From Sphaerisporangium album (GTDB taxonomy: Bacteria; Actinomycetota; Actinomycetes; Streptosporangiales; Streptosporangiaceae), in the NCBI RefSeq assembly GCF_003323745.1, contig NZ_QOIL01000002.1, positions 91,743 through 155,742 on the forward strand: a stretch of DNA of 64,000 nucleotides, read 5' to 3'. The translations under genes and the position numbers were made by a program. Every line of letters starts with the position of its first letter. Position 1 is the first letter of the stretch. The notes beneath the pieces are model-generated. The model did not search any database and was not told the DNA's origin. It saw only the letters and a list, made by a program, of their open reading frames with translations. Positions 45,111 to 52,192 of the stretch are shown here, piece after piece.

Positions 45111-45878
45111 ATGGCTGAACACGTTCTCGTCACCGGAGCCGCGGGCCGCATCGGCAGGTGCCTCGCCGACGGGCTCCCCGCGCACGGTCACACGCTGCGG
45201 CTCCTCGACATGGTCCCGATCGAGGACACCCCGCACGAGGTCGTCGTCGGCGACATCACCGACCCGGCCGTGCTGGAGCGGGCCATGAAGGGCGTCACCG
45301 CCGTGGTCCACCTGGCCGGCATTCCTTCCACCTCGGCGTCCTTCGAGCGGCTGCTCACCGCCAACATCGAGGGCACCTACCGCGTCTTCGAGGCCGCGCG
45401 GGCGGCCGGGGCCGGGCGCCTGGTGTACGCCAGCAGCAACCACGCCGTCGGCTTCGTCCCGCGCAGCGAGATGGCGCCCGCCGACCCGCCCATCGCGCCC
45501 GACTCCCACTACGGGGTCTCCAAGGCGTACGGCGAGGCGCTCGGGCGCTACTACGCCGACCGGTACGGCATGCGGGTGGCCTCCCTGCGCATCGGCACCT
45601 TCGCGCCGCGCCCGCCGAGCCCCCGGTCGCTGTCCACGTGGATCAGCCCGGGCGACATGGTGCGGCTGGTGCAGGCCTGCCTCACCGCGCCCGACCTGAC
45701 CTACGCGGCGGTGTGGGGCGTCTCGGCGAACACGCGCAGGTGGTGGGACCTGTCCGTGGGCAGGGCCCTGGGCTACGAGCCCGAGGACGACGCCGAGGCG
45801 TACGCCGAGGGCATGCCCGAGCTGGACCCGGATGATCCCGAGTACGCCTACGTCGGCGGGAATGTCGTCAGGGACTGA
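45111..45878 (+). CDS. udh: Uronate dehydrogenase (SDR family)
   Basis: 255 aa. It oxidises D-glucuronate or D-galacturonate with NAD to the aldarolactone, the first step of the oxidative uronate pathway. Extended SDR: glycine motif LVTGAAGRIG, VVHLAGIPS, active-site YASSNHAVGF with the Ser, and YGVSKAYGEAL (Tyr-x3-Lys). RIGTFAPRPPSPRSLSTW and SPGDMVRL are typical of uronate dehydrogenases. gudD and kdgD of the divergent operon carry out the following steps. The 2-oxoglutarate semialdehyde dehydrogenase needed to finish is not in the window. Confidence 0.92.
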   Translation: MAEHVLVTGAAGRIGRCLADGLPAHGHTLRLLDMVPIEDTPHEVVVGDITDPAVLERAMKGVTAVVHLAGIPSTSASFERLLTANIEGTYRVFEAARAAGAGRLVYASSNHAVGFVPRSEMAPADPPIAPDSHYGVSKAYGEALGRYYADRYGMRVASLRIGTFAPRPPSPRSLSTWISPGDMVRLVQACLTAPDLTYAAVWGVSANTRRWWDLSVGRALGYEPEDDAEAYAEGMPELDPDDPEYAYVGGNVVRD

Positions 45879-45961
45879 CGGCGGGGCGGGGCGTCCCTAG
45901 GTGCGATGTCCCGCCGCCTGCGGGGAGAATGGACGCGACACTCGCGGCGAGGAGGACCGAC

Positions 45962-46744
45962 ATGACCGAGCAGGGAATCTCTGTGCCGCACGTCAAGTCC
46001 GCCGTGCGCACGGTCGAGCTGCTCGACTTCTTCGCCCAGTACCCGGGTCTGCACAGCCTGTCGGATCTTCAGGGCAAGCTCGGGTACCCCAAGAGCAGCC
46101 TGCACGCGCTGCTGCGCACGCTGGTGGGGCTCGGCTGGATCGAGACCGACGTCACCGGCACGCTGTACCGCATCGGCATGCGCGCGCTGCTGGTCGGCGC
46201 CACGTACATCGACGGTGACCCGGTGGTCCAGATCGCGCGCGACGCGCTGGACTGGCTCGCCGAGGTGACCGGCGAGACCGTCCACCTGGCACGCCTCGAC
46301 CACTTCGACGTGGTCTACCTGGCGACCCGCGCCTCCCGGCACTACCTGCGGCCGTTCGCGCGGGTCGGCCGCCGCCTGCCGGCCAGCACCACCTCGCTGG
46401 GCAAGGCGATCCTCGCCACCCGCGAGGAGGACGAGGTCGCCGGCCTGCTGCCCGCCGAGCTGCCCCGCCTCACCAAGAACACCATCGACGACCAGGGCCG
46501 CCTCCTGGCCGACCTGCGCCGCATCCGCAAGCGCGGGTACGCCGTCGACCGCGAGGAGAACACCGAGGGCCTGCGCTGCTTCGGCGTGGCCCTGGACATC
46601 GCGCAGCCGCCCCGCGACGCCGTCAGCGTGTCGGTCCCCGTCCCCCGGCTGACGCCGGGACGCGACAAGGAGATCGCGGCCTTCCTGCTGGAGGCGCGCG
46701 ACCGCATCGAGCTGGCCGCGCGGGGCGTGCGGCGCACCTACTGA
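45962..46744 (+). CDS. IclR family transcriptional regulator 1
   Basis: 260 aa. N-terminal winged HTH (SAVRTVELLDFFAQYPGLHS; YPKSSLHALLRTLVGLGWI) and C-terminal IclR effector domain (ETVHLARLDHFDVVYLATRA; LPASTTSLGKAILA; RKRGYAVDREENTEGLRCF). The ATG at 45962 has CGAGGAGG upstream. It lies between udh and kduI and is the most likely regulator of the ABC/udh divergent region with the GTTCA-N6-TGAAC sites. IclR proteins of KdgR type sense 2-keto-3-deoxygluconate; the effector here is inferred, not shown. Confidence 0.92.
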   Translation: MTEQGISVPHVKSAVRTVELLDFFAQYPGLHSLSDLQGKLGYPKSSLHALLRTLVGLGWIETDVTGTLYRIGMRALLVGATYIDGDPVVQIARDALDWLAEVTGETVHLARLDHFDVVYLATRASRHYLRPFARVGRRLPASTTSLGKAILATREEDEVAGLLPAELPRLTKNTIDDQGRLLADLRRIRKRGYAVDREENTEGLRCFGVALDIAQPPRDAVSVSVPVPRLTPGRDKEIAAFLLEARDRIELAARGVRRTY

Positions 46745-46800
46745 GGCCTTTCCGCTCTCCTCCGCCGGACCCGGCCGGGCAAGATCCCCGTTGTGCCCGC

Positions 46801-46856
46801 TTGACCTCCACACATCCAAGGCTGTTCGATATAGCAATACAGCATTCTATGTAACG
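46801..46856 (+). promoter_or_regulatory. kduI promoter/operator region
   Basis: TTGACC at 46801 is a possible -35; an AT-rich stretch follows (46826-46856) with the inverted repeat ATAG-N12-CTAT and a wider GTT...AAC pair. It differs from the two operator families elsewhere in the island. Assignment is weak. Confidence 0.35.
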
Positions 46857-46866
46857 GGATGGAGGC

Positions 46867-47682
46867 ATGGTGGAGGTACGGTACGCGACCGCACCCGACC
46901 AGGTACCGGGCATGACGACCGACCGGCTCAGGAGTCGATTCCTCGCGGAGGAGCTCTTCGTCCCCGGAGAGGTCCGCCTGGTGTACTCGCACGAGGACCG
47001 CATGGTGATCGGCGGAGCGCTGCCCGGGGAGGCCCCGCTCGACCTTCCCTGCCCCGACCCCCTCCGCGCCGAGTACTTCCTGGAGCGGCGCGAGCTCGGC
47101 GTGGTGAACCTGGGCGGTCCCGGCACGGTCACCGTGGACGGCGCCGCCCACGAGCTCGGCACCAAGGAGTGCCTGTACGTCGGCAGGGGCGCGCGTGCGG
47201 TCTCGTTCGCCGGCGGCGCCTTCTACCTGGTCTCCACCCCCGCCCACACCGCCCACCCCACCGTCAGGGCCACCCTGGACGACGCCGAGCCCGTGCGCCT
47301 GGGCTCCCAGGAGGGGTCCAATGACCGCACGATCAACAAGTACATCCACGCCAAGGGGATCCGGAGCTGCCAGCTCGTGCTCGGCGTCACGGTGCTGGAG
47401 CCGGGCAGCATGTGGAACACCATGCCGTGCCACACGCACGAGCGGCGCACCGAGGTCTACCTGTACTTCGACCTCCCCGAGGACCACCGGGTCGTCCACC
47501 TGATGGGCAGGCCCGACGAGACCCGCAACCTGATCGTCGCCGACCGCCAGGCCGTGATCTCGCCCCCCTGGTCGGTGCACTGCGGCTTCGGCACCAGCAA
47601 CTACTCCTTCGTCTGGGCGATGGGCGGCGAGAACCAGGCGTACGACGACATGGAGCAGGTCGCGATCGGCGCGATGCGGTGA
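46867..47682 (+). CDS. kduI: 5-dehydro-4-deoxy-D-glucuronate isomerase KduI
   Basis: 271 aa, cupin fold. It isomerises 4-deoxy-5-keto-uronate (from unsaturated uronides) to 2,5-diketo-3-deoxygluconate. Zinc site GSMWNTMPCHTHERRTEVYL (His-x-His ... Glu) and, further on, PPWSVHCGFGTSNYSFVWAM with the fourth ligand region, then GENQAYDDM. The ATG at 46867 follows GGATGGAGG. The stop overlaps the kduD start by one base. It links the island to degradation of pectin, glycosaminoglycan or alginate-type unsaturated products. Confidence 0.96.
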   Translation: MVEVRYATAPDQVPGMTTDRLRSRFLAEELFVPGEVRLVYSHEDRMVIGGALPGEAPLDLPCPDPLRAEYFLERRELGVVNLGGPGTVTVDGAAHELGTKECLYVGRGARAVSFAGGAFYLVSTPAHTAHPTVRATLDDAEPVRLGSQEGSNDRTINKYIHAKGIRSCQLVLGVTVLEPGSMWNTMPCHTHERRTEVYLYFDLPEDHRVVHLMGRPDETRNLIVADRQAVISPPWSVHCGFGTSNYSFVWAMGGENQAYDDMEQVAIGAMR

Positions 47683-48428
47683 TGTTCTCCCTGGAAGGCA
47701 GGACGGCGCTCGTCACGGGCACCCGTACCGGCATCGGCAGGGCCATCGCCGTGGGCCTGGCCAGGGCGGGGGCCGACATCGTGCTGCACGGCCACCGCGA
47801 CGACCTGGCCGAGGTCGAGGCCGAGGTCCGCAAGGAGGGACGCGAGGCCTGGCGCTGGACGCTCGACCTGTCGGAGCCCTCCCGGGTGCCCGGCGAGGCC
47901 GAGGACCTGCTCGCGCGGCGGCAGGTCGACATCCTGGTCAACAACGCCGGCATCATCCGCAGGGCCCCCGCCGCCGAGCACGCCTACGCCGACTGGCGCG
48001 CCGTCCTGGACGTCGACCTGGACGCGGTGTTCCTGCTCAGCCAGGCGGTCGGCCGCTCGATGATCGCCCGAGGCTCCGGCAAGATCATCATGATCGCCTC
48101 GATGCTGTCCTTCCAGGGCGGCGTCAACGTGGCCGGGTACGCCGCCGCCAAACACGCCCTCGCGGGGCTGACCCGCTCGCTGGCCTGCGAGTGGGCCGCG
48201 CTGAACGTGCAGGTCAACGCCATCGCCCCCGGGTACATCGCCACCGACAACACCGGCGCGCTTCGCGAGGACCCGGACCGGGAACGCGCGATCAGGCAGC
48301 GCATCCCCGCCGGGCGCTGGGGCACCCCGCACGATCTGGTGGGCGCCTCGGTCTTCCTCGCCTCGCCCGCCTCCGACTACGTCAACGGGCACGTGCTCGC
48401 CGTGGACGGCGGCTGGCTCGCCCGATGA
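47682..48428 (+). CDS. kduD: 2-deoxy-D-gluconate 3-dehydrogenase KduD
   Basis: 248 aa, classical SDR. It reduces 2,5-diketo-3-deoxygluconate to KDG. TGTRTGIG cofactor loop, ILVNNAGIIRRAPA, Ser in IMIASMLSFQGG, YAAAKHALAGL (Tyr-x3-Lys) and VNAIAPGYIATDN. NNAGIIRR followed by FQGG is typical of KduD. Start ATG 47682 immediately after kduI (TGATG); GTG 47679 is an alternative one codon earlier. Operon with kduI. Confidence 0.95.
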   Translation: MFSLEGRTALVTGTRTGIGRAIAVGLARAGADIVLHGHRDDLAEVEAEVRKEGREAWRWTLDLSEPSRVPGEAEDLLARRQVDILVNNAGIIRRAPAAEHAYADWRAVLDVDLDAVFLLSQAVGRSMIARGSGKIIMIASMLSFQGGVNVAGYAAAKHALAGLTRSLACEWAALNVQVNAIAPGYIATDNTGALREDPDRERAIRQRIPAGRWGTPHDLVGASVFLASPASDYVNGHVLAVDGGWLAR

Positions 48429-48460
48429 CGCCGGGCACTCCCGGCGGCCGCCGCTCTTAG

Positions 48461-48466
48461 TAGGCT
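48461..48466 (+). promoter_or_regulatory. -10 box of the second iclR gene
   Basis: TAGGCT, 6 nt before GTG 48473 and with no ribosome site; leaderless transcript expected. Confidence 0.5.
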
Positions 48467-48472
48467 CGGGGC

Positions 48473-49237
48473 GTGGTCAGGGAAGGCAGCTCCATCGACA
48501 AGGCGCTGGCGGTGCTCGAGGCGATCGCCGAGCATCACCGCGTGACCGACATCGCGGCGGCGACGGGCGTCTCCAAGTCGACCGTCCATCGCATCCTCCA
48601 GTCGCTCGTCGAGTGGGGGTTCGCCCGCGCCGACGGGTCCGGGGGGTACGAGCCCGGGCCGCGCATCCTCACCCTGGCGGGCAAGGTCATGAGCCGGTTC
48701 GACCCCTCCCGCCAGGCGTCCGCCGCGCTGCGCGCGCTGCACGAGCGCACCGGCTACACGACCCACTTCGGCATCCGCGGCGGCGACGAGGCCGTCTACG
48801 TCGAGAAGCTCGAAGGGCGCAGGCCGTACCAGATGCCCTCGCGGGTGGGCATGAGCCTGCGCCTGCACAGCACCGCGATCGGCAAGGCCGTCCTCGCCGA
48901 GCTGGACGACGACGAGGTGCGGGCCATCGCCGCCCGCACCGGCCTGGCGCGGCTCACCGGCGCCACCCTCACCGACGTGGGGGAGTTGCTCGCCCACCTC
49001 GGCAAGGTCAGGGAGCTCGGCTACGCGATGGACGACGAGGAGAACGAGCCCGGCATCCGCTGCGTCGGCGCGGCCGTCTTCGACCACACCGGCCGGGTGC
49101 TGGGCGGCATCTCCATCTCGACGCTGGCCATGGACATGGAACGCGAGGCCCTGGAGGAGCTCGCCCCCGTGGTCGTCGCCGCGGCCCGGGACGTCTCCCT
49201 GGCCCTCGGCGCTCCGACCGGGGCGCTCACCCGCTGA
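48473..49237 (+). CDS. IclR family transcriptional regulator 2
   Basis: 254 aa. Winged HTH (SSIDKALAVLEAIAEHHRVT; VSKSTVHRILQSLVEWGFAR) and IclR effector domain (THFGIRGGDEAVYVEKLEG; LRLHSTAIGKAVLAEL; DEENEPGIRCVGAAVFD). It is convergent with kdgK and overlaps it by 11 bp. Candidate regulator of the kdgK, 4-OT and symporter promoters, which share a GTTTCATGTRATGSA motif resembling the GAAAC/GTTTC half-sites of enterobacterial KdgR boxes. That match is an inference. Confidence 0.92.
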   Translation: MVREGSSIDKALAVLEAIAEHHRVTDIAAATGVSKSTVHRILQSLVEWGFARADGSGGYEPGPRILTLAGKVMSRFDPSRQASAALRALHERTGYTTHFGIRGGDEAVYVEKLEGRRPYQMPSRVGMSLRLHSTAIGKAVLAELDDDEVRAIAARTGLARLTGATLTDVGELLAHLGKVRELGYAMDDEENEPGIRCVGAAVFDHTGRVLGGISISTLAMDMEREALEELAPVVVAAARDVSLALGAPTGALTR

Positions 49238-50177
49238 GCTCGTTCCTGGTGGTGCCGGCGAGCAGGCGGTCGATCTCCTCGGGCGTCGCCACGCGCCCGG
49301 TGCCGCCCTGGCCCTCCAGGCTGATTGCCGCGGCGGCCGTGCCGGCGCGCACGGCCTCGCGCAGGGACGCCCCGAGGGCCAGCCGCGCGGCGAGCGTGCC
49401 GGCGAACGCGTCGCCCGCGCCCGTCTGGTCGACGATCGCCGCCGCCGGGATCGCGGGCACCTCCTGCGCAGTTCCCTGGCCGTCGGCGAGCAGCACCCCG
49501 TCGGGCCCGCGCGTGACGGCCACGGCCCGCGCCCCGAGCGCCAGGCACGCGCGCGCGGCCTCCGCGGGGTCGGCGGTGCCGAGGAGGGGCAGGGTGTCGC
49601 CCGGGCTGGAGGGGGTCACCAGGGCCACCCAGGGCGCGACGGAGGCGAGCGTCGCGGCGGCGGCCTCGGCGCCGGTCAGCCGCCACCGGTAGTTGGGGTC
49701 GTAGACGACCCTGCCCCCGGCGGCGTCCACGGTCCGCGCCGCGTGCAGCACGGCCCGCGCGCAGGACTCCGAGAGGGCGGCCGTGACGCCGCTGACCAGC
49801 AGGACGGCGGTCTCCTCCAGCGGGGCCGCCGCCAGGTCGTCCGGGCCCATGCGGGAGGCCGCGCTGCACGCCCGCATGTACGTGAACGCCCGCTCGCCGC
49901 TCGGGTCCGCGCCCACGGCGTAGGCGCCGGTCGAGCCCACGCCGCGCCGCATCCACCGCGTGTCGACGCCGTGCGCGGCCGCGAAGCGGATCAGCCGCTC
50001 GCCGAACTCGTCGTCGCCCACCAGCGTCACCAGCGCGACGTGCGCGCCGGTCGCGGCGGCGGCCACGGCGGCGTTCAGGGCGTCCCCGGAGAACGACAGC
50101 CGGAAGGTGTCCGCCTCGGTCAGCGGACCGGACGCCGAGAACTCGACCAGCGGCTCACCGACCACCATCACGTCCAT
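49227..50177 (-). CDS. kdgK: 2-dehydro-3-deoxygluconokinase (PfkB family)
   Basis: 316 aa. It phosphorylates KDG to KDPG, which enters the Entner-Doudoroff split. PfkB features: DVMVVGEPLVEFSASGPL at the start, the glycine-containing FSGDALNAAVAAAATG, YDPNYRWRLTG and the catalytic DQTGAGDAFAGTLAARL. The sequence SGDALNAA is typical for KdgK. The ATG at 50177 has GGAGT upstream. KDPG aldolase is not in the window. Convergent overlap with iclR2. Confidence 0.93.
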   Translation of the reverse strand: MDVMVVGEPLVEFSASGPLTEADTFRLSFSGDALNAAVAAAATGAHVALVTLVGDDEFGERLIRFAAAHGVDTRWMRRGVGSTGAYAVGADPSGERAFTYMRACSAASRMGPDDLAAAPLEETAVLLVSGVTAALSESCARAVLHAARTVDAAGGRVVYDPNYRWRLTGAEAAAATLASVAPWVALVTPSSPGDTLPLLGTADPAEAARACLALGARAVAVTRGPDGVLLADGQGTAQEVPAIPAAAIVDQTGAGDAFAGTLAARLALGASLREAVRAGTAAAAISLEGQGGTGRVATPEEIDRLLAGTTRNELSG

Positions 50178-50192
50178 GGCAGACTCCTTCTT

Positions 50193-50227
50193 GGTTCATG
50201 TAGCGGAATTTGGTTTCATGTGATGCA
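50193..50227. promoter_or_regulatory. Tandem operator motif between kdgK and the tautomerase gene
   Basis: GGTTCATGTAGCGGA (50193-50207) and GTTTCATGTGATGCA (50213-50227) are direct repeats about 19 bp apart. The second is nearly identical to the site upstream of the symporter (minus strand, 52111-52097, GTTTCATGTAATGGA). Confidence 0.6.
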
Positions 50228-50250
50228 ACAAAGTCGATTCGGAGGACATC

Positions 50251-50475
50251 ATGCCAAACATCACCGTGGAACTCTTGTCCGGGCGTACCCTCGACCAGCG
50301 CCAGGACTTCGTCGCGGCCGTGACCGAGGCGGCGGTGGACATCCTGAACGCCCGCCGCGAGTCCGTGCGCATCGTCTTCTGGGAGATCGAGAAGTCCGAC
50401 GTCGCCAACGGCGGCGTGCTGGAGTCGAACAGCGTTCATGGCCGCGCCACCGGCACGGCGGTTCGGGGCGCCTGA
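50251..50475 (+). CDS. 4-oxalocrotonate tautomerase family protein
   Basis: 74 aa. After the initiator Met it begins PNITVELLSGRTLDQRQDF, giving the catalytic Pro1 of the 4-OT superfamily; Arg residues at about 36-40 (NARRESVRIVFWEI) fit the substrate-binding arginines. The conserved core stops at about residue 57; the last 17 residues are extra and partly encoded by the left arm of a long palindrome. The ATG has CGGAGG 6 nt upstream. It shares an operator region with kdgK. A possible task is tautomerising unsaturated uronates to their keto form; no kdgF-type cupin gene is in the island. This is a hypothesis. Confidence 0.85.
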   Translation: MPNITVELLSGRTLDQRQDFVAAVTEAAVDILNARRESVRIVFWEIEKSDVANGGVLESNSVHGRATGTAVRGA

Positions 50476-50561
50476 GAGTCGGTGTTCTTCCGCCGTCAGG
50501 CGCGAGGGTGAGGAACGATCCCTCGCGCCTGACGACTCCAGAACACCGCCGCGCCCCGAAC
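50461..50561. terminator. 101-bp nested palindrome, bidirectional terminator
   Basis: Three co-axial stems: GTTCGGGGCGC (50461-50471) with GCGCCCCGAAC (50551-50561); GGTGTTCT (50481-50488) with AGAACACC (50540-50547); CGTCAGGCGCGAGGG (50494-50508) with CCCTCGCGCCTGACG (50520-50534) over an 11-nt loop. 34 perfect pairs between convergent genes. The outer arm overlaps the end of the tautomerase gene. Confidence 0.85.
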
Positions 50562-50564
50562 GGG

Positions 50565-52061
50565 TCAGGCCGGGACGGGTGGGCGGGTGGGGGACTCGTC
50601 GGTCTGGAGGGAGTCGATCAGCGCGTCGCGGTCCGGGCGGTTCTCGGGCTTGAGAAGGCCGATCGCGACGTAGAGGACCAGGGACGTGACCAGCGGGGCC
50701 GCCACGACCAGGGTCTGGTTGGTGGAGGCGATCACCCATTTGAGCACGGCCCAGACGCCGAGGCCGGCCGCCCAGGAGACGATCGCCGCCGTCGGGCCGC
50801 TGCGCCGGAACCACGGGAGCAGGCCGAGCATCAGCGGGATCGAGATCGGCCCCATCGTGGCGGCCACGACGTCCACCACGATCTTCAGCACGACGCCCTG
50901 CCCCTGCGTGGTGATCGCGATCGTCATGCTGACCAGCACGAACAGGAACGTTGTCACCCGGGCCAGCTTCAGCGCGCCGGAGGCGTCCAGCGCCCTGACC
51001 CGGCGCACGAAGACGGGCAGGATGTCCCGGGTGATCACCGCGGAGATCACGTTGGCGTCCGAGGAGACCATCGCCATCGTGTGCGAGAAGAACCCCGCGA
51101 GCACCAGGCCGATGAGCCCGGCGGGCAGCAGCTCCTGCGCCAGGCGCACGTACGACTGGTCGGAGTCGGTCAGGCCCGGCACGATCAGCGGCGCGGCGAA
51201 CATCGGGATGAAGAGCACGAGCGGCCACAGCAGCCACAGGGCGCTGGACAGCAGCGCGGCCCGCTTGGCCTGCGAGCCGGACGGCGCGCCCATGTACCGC
51301 TGGGCGAGGTTCCACATGCCGCCGTTGTACTCGAAGGTCTTGATCAGCAGGAACGCGAAGAAGTAGGTGGTCGTGTACGGCCCGGTCAGCGGGTCGCCGT
51401 GGCCCTCGGGGAGCTTGTCCCACATCGTCCACAGCGCGGACACGCCGCCGAGGTGGCCGAGCACGGCGGCGAACATGACCACGCCCGCGACGGCCTGGAT
51501 GACGAACTGGCCGAAGTCGGTGAGCACGTCGGCCCAGAGCCCGCCCACCGTCACGTAGATCACGGTGACCGCGCCGGTGATCGCGATGCCGTACTGGATG
51601 GGGATGCCCGCGAAGCCCTTGAGCAGCACCGAGATGGCGACCCACTTGGCCGCGATGTCGACGACCTTGAGCAGCGCGCCGCTGTAGGCCATCACCTGCT
51701 GGGTCGGCAGGTTGTAGCGCCGGGTCAGGTACTCCAGCGGGGAGACCACGCCGTGCCTGGCCCTGAGCCTGTTCCAGCGGGCGGCGAACAGGAAGGCGCC
51801 GATGCCGACGCCGATGCCGATCGTCATCGCCCACCAGACGTAGACGGTGAGCCCGTAGTCGTAGGCGACGGCCGCGAACGCGACGAACATGACCGCGCTG
51901 TAGCCCGACATGTGGTGGGAGATCCCGGACAGCCACCAGGGGATGCGGCCGCCGGCGGTGAAGTAGTCGATGACGGTCCTGATGCGGTTCTTCGACCAGA
52001 TCCCGATCGCGACCATGATCAGGAAGTAGGCACCTAGGACGAACCAGTCGAGTGCGGACAT
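50565..52061 (-). CDS. Sodium:solute symporter (SSS family)
   Basis: 498 aa with about 13 membrane segments. Family features: the start DWFVLGAYFLIMVAIGIW, FTAGGRIPWWLSGISHHMSG (sodium-site helix), SPLEYLTRRY and, later, GLVLAGFFSHTMAMVSSDANV. The ATG at 52061 has AAGGAGG 4 nt upstream, better than the TTG at 52076. It probably imports uronates or KDG, given the neighbours and the shared operator motif. The stop is 4 bp from the palindrome. Confidence 0.93.
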   Translation of the reverse strand: MSALDWFVLGAYFLIMVAIGIWSKNRIRTVIDYFTAGGRIPWWLSGISHHMSGYSAVMFVAFAAVAYDYGLTVYVWWAMTIGIGVGIGAFLFAARWNRLRARHGVVSPLEYLTRRYNLPTQQVMAYSGALLKVVDIAAKWVAISVLLKGFAGIPIQYGIAITGAVTVIYVTVGGLWADVLTDFGQFVIQAVAGVVMFAAVLGHLGGVSALWTMWDKLPEGHGDPLTGPYTTTYFFAFLLIKTFEYNGGMWNLAQRYMGAPSGSQAKRAALLSSALWLLWPLVLFIPMFAAPLIVPGLTDSDQSYVRLAQELLPAGLIGLVLAGFFSHTMAMVSSDANVISAVITRDILPVFVRRVRALDASGALKLARVTTFLFVLVSMTIAITTQGQGVVLKIVVDVVAATMGPISIPLMLGLLPWFRRSGPTAAIVSWAAGLGVWAVLKWVIASTNQTLVVAAPLVTSLVLYVAIGLLKPENRPDRDALIDSLQTDESPTRPPVPA

Positions 52062-52070
52062 CTGTCCTCC

Positions 52071-52111
52071 TTCCAACGTCCCGTTGGAATGGAGGTTCCA
52101 TTACATGAAAC
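52071..52111. promoter_or_regulatory. Stacked inverted repeats and shared operator upstream of the symporter
   Basis: TTCCAAC-N5-GTTGGAA (52071-52089), AATGGA-GGT-TCCATT (52088-52102), and on the minus strand GTTTCATGTAATGGA (52111-52097) matching the kdgK/4-OT site. A TTGACA on the minus strand lies at about 52121-52116. Regulation by two factors is possible. Confidence 0.6.
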
Positions 52112-52192
52112 ATGATGTCAATACATAGAACACAATCGTGTGCGGCGCGTCGTTCCCCGCGCGAGGGCCGCCTCATGCGTACCCTCGGTACC

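Noticed and set aside
49743..52037. 764-codon plus-strand ORF over kdgK, 4-OT and the symporter
   Set aside because: Opposite-strand shadow of kdgK and the symporter; also reads through the operator and palindrome.
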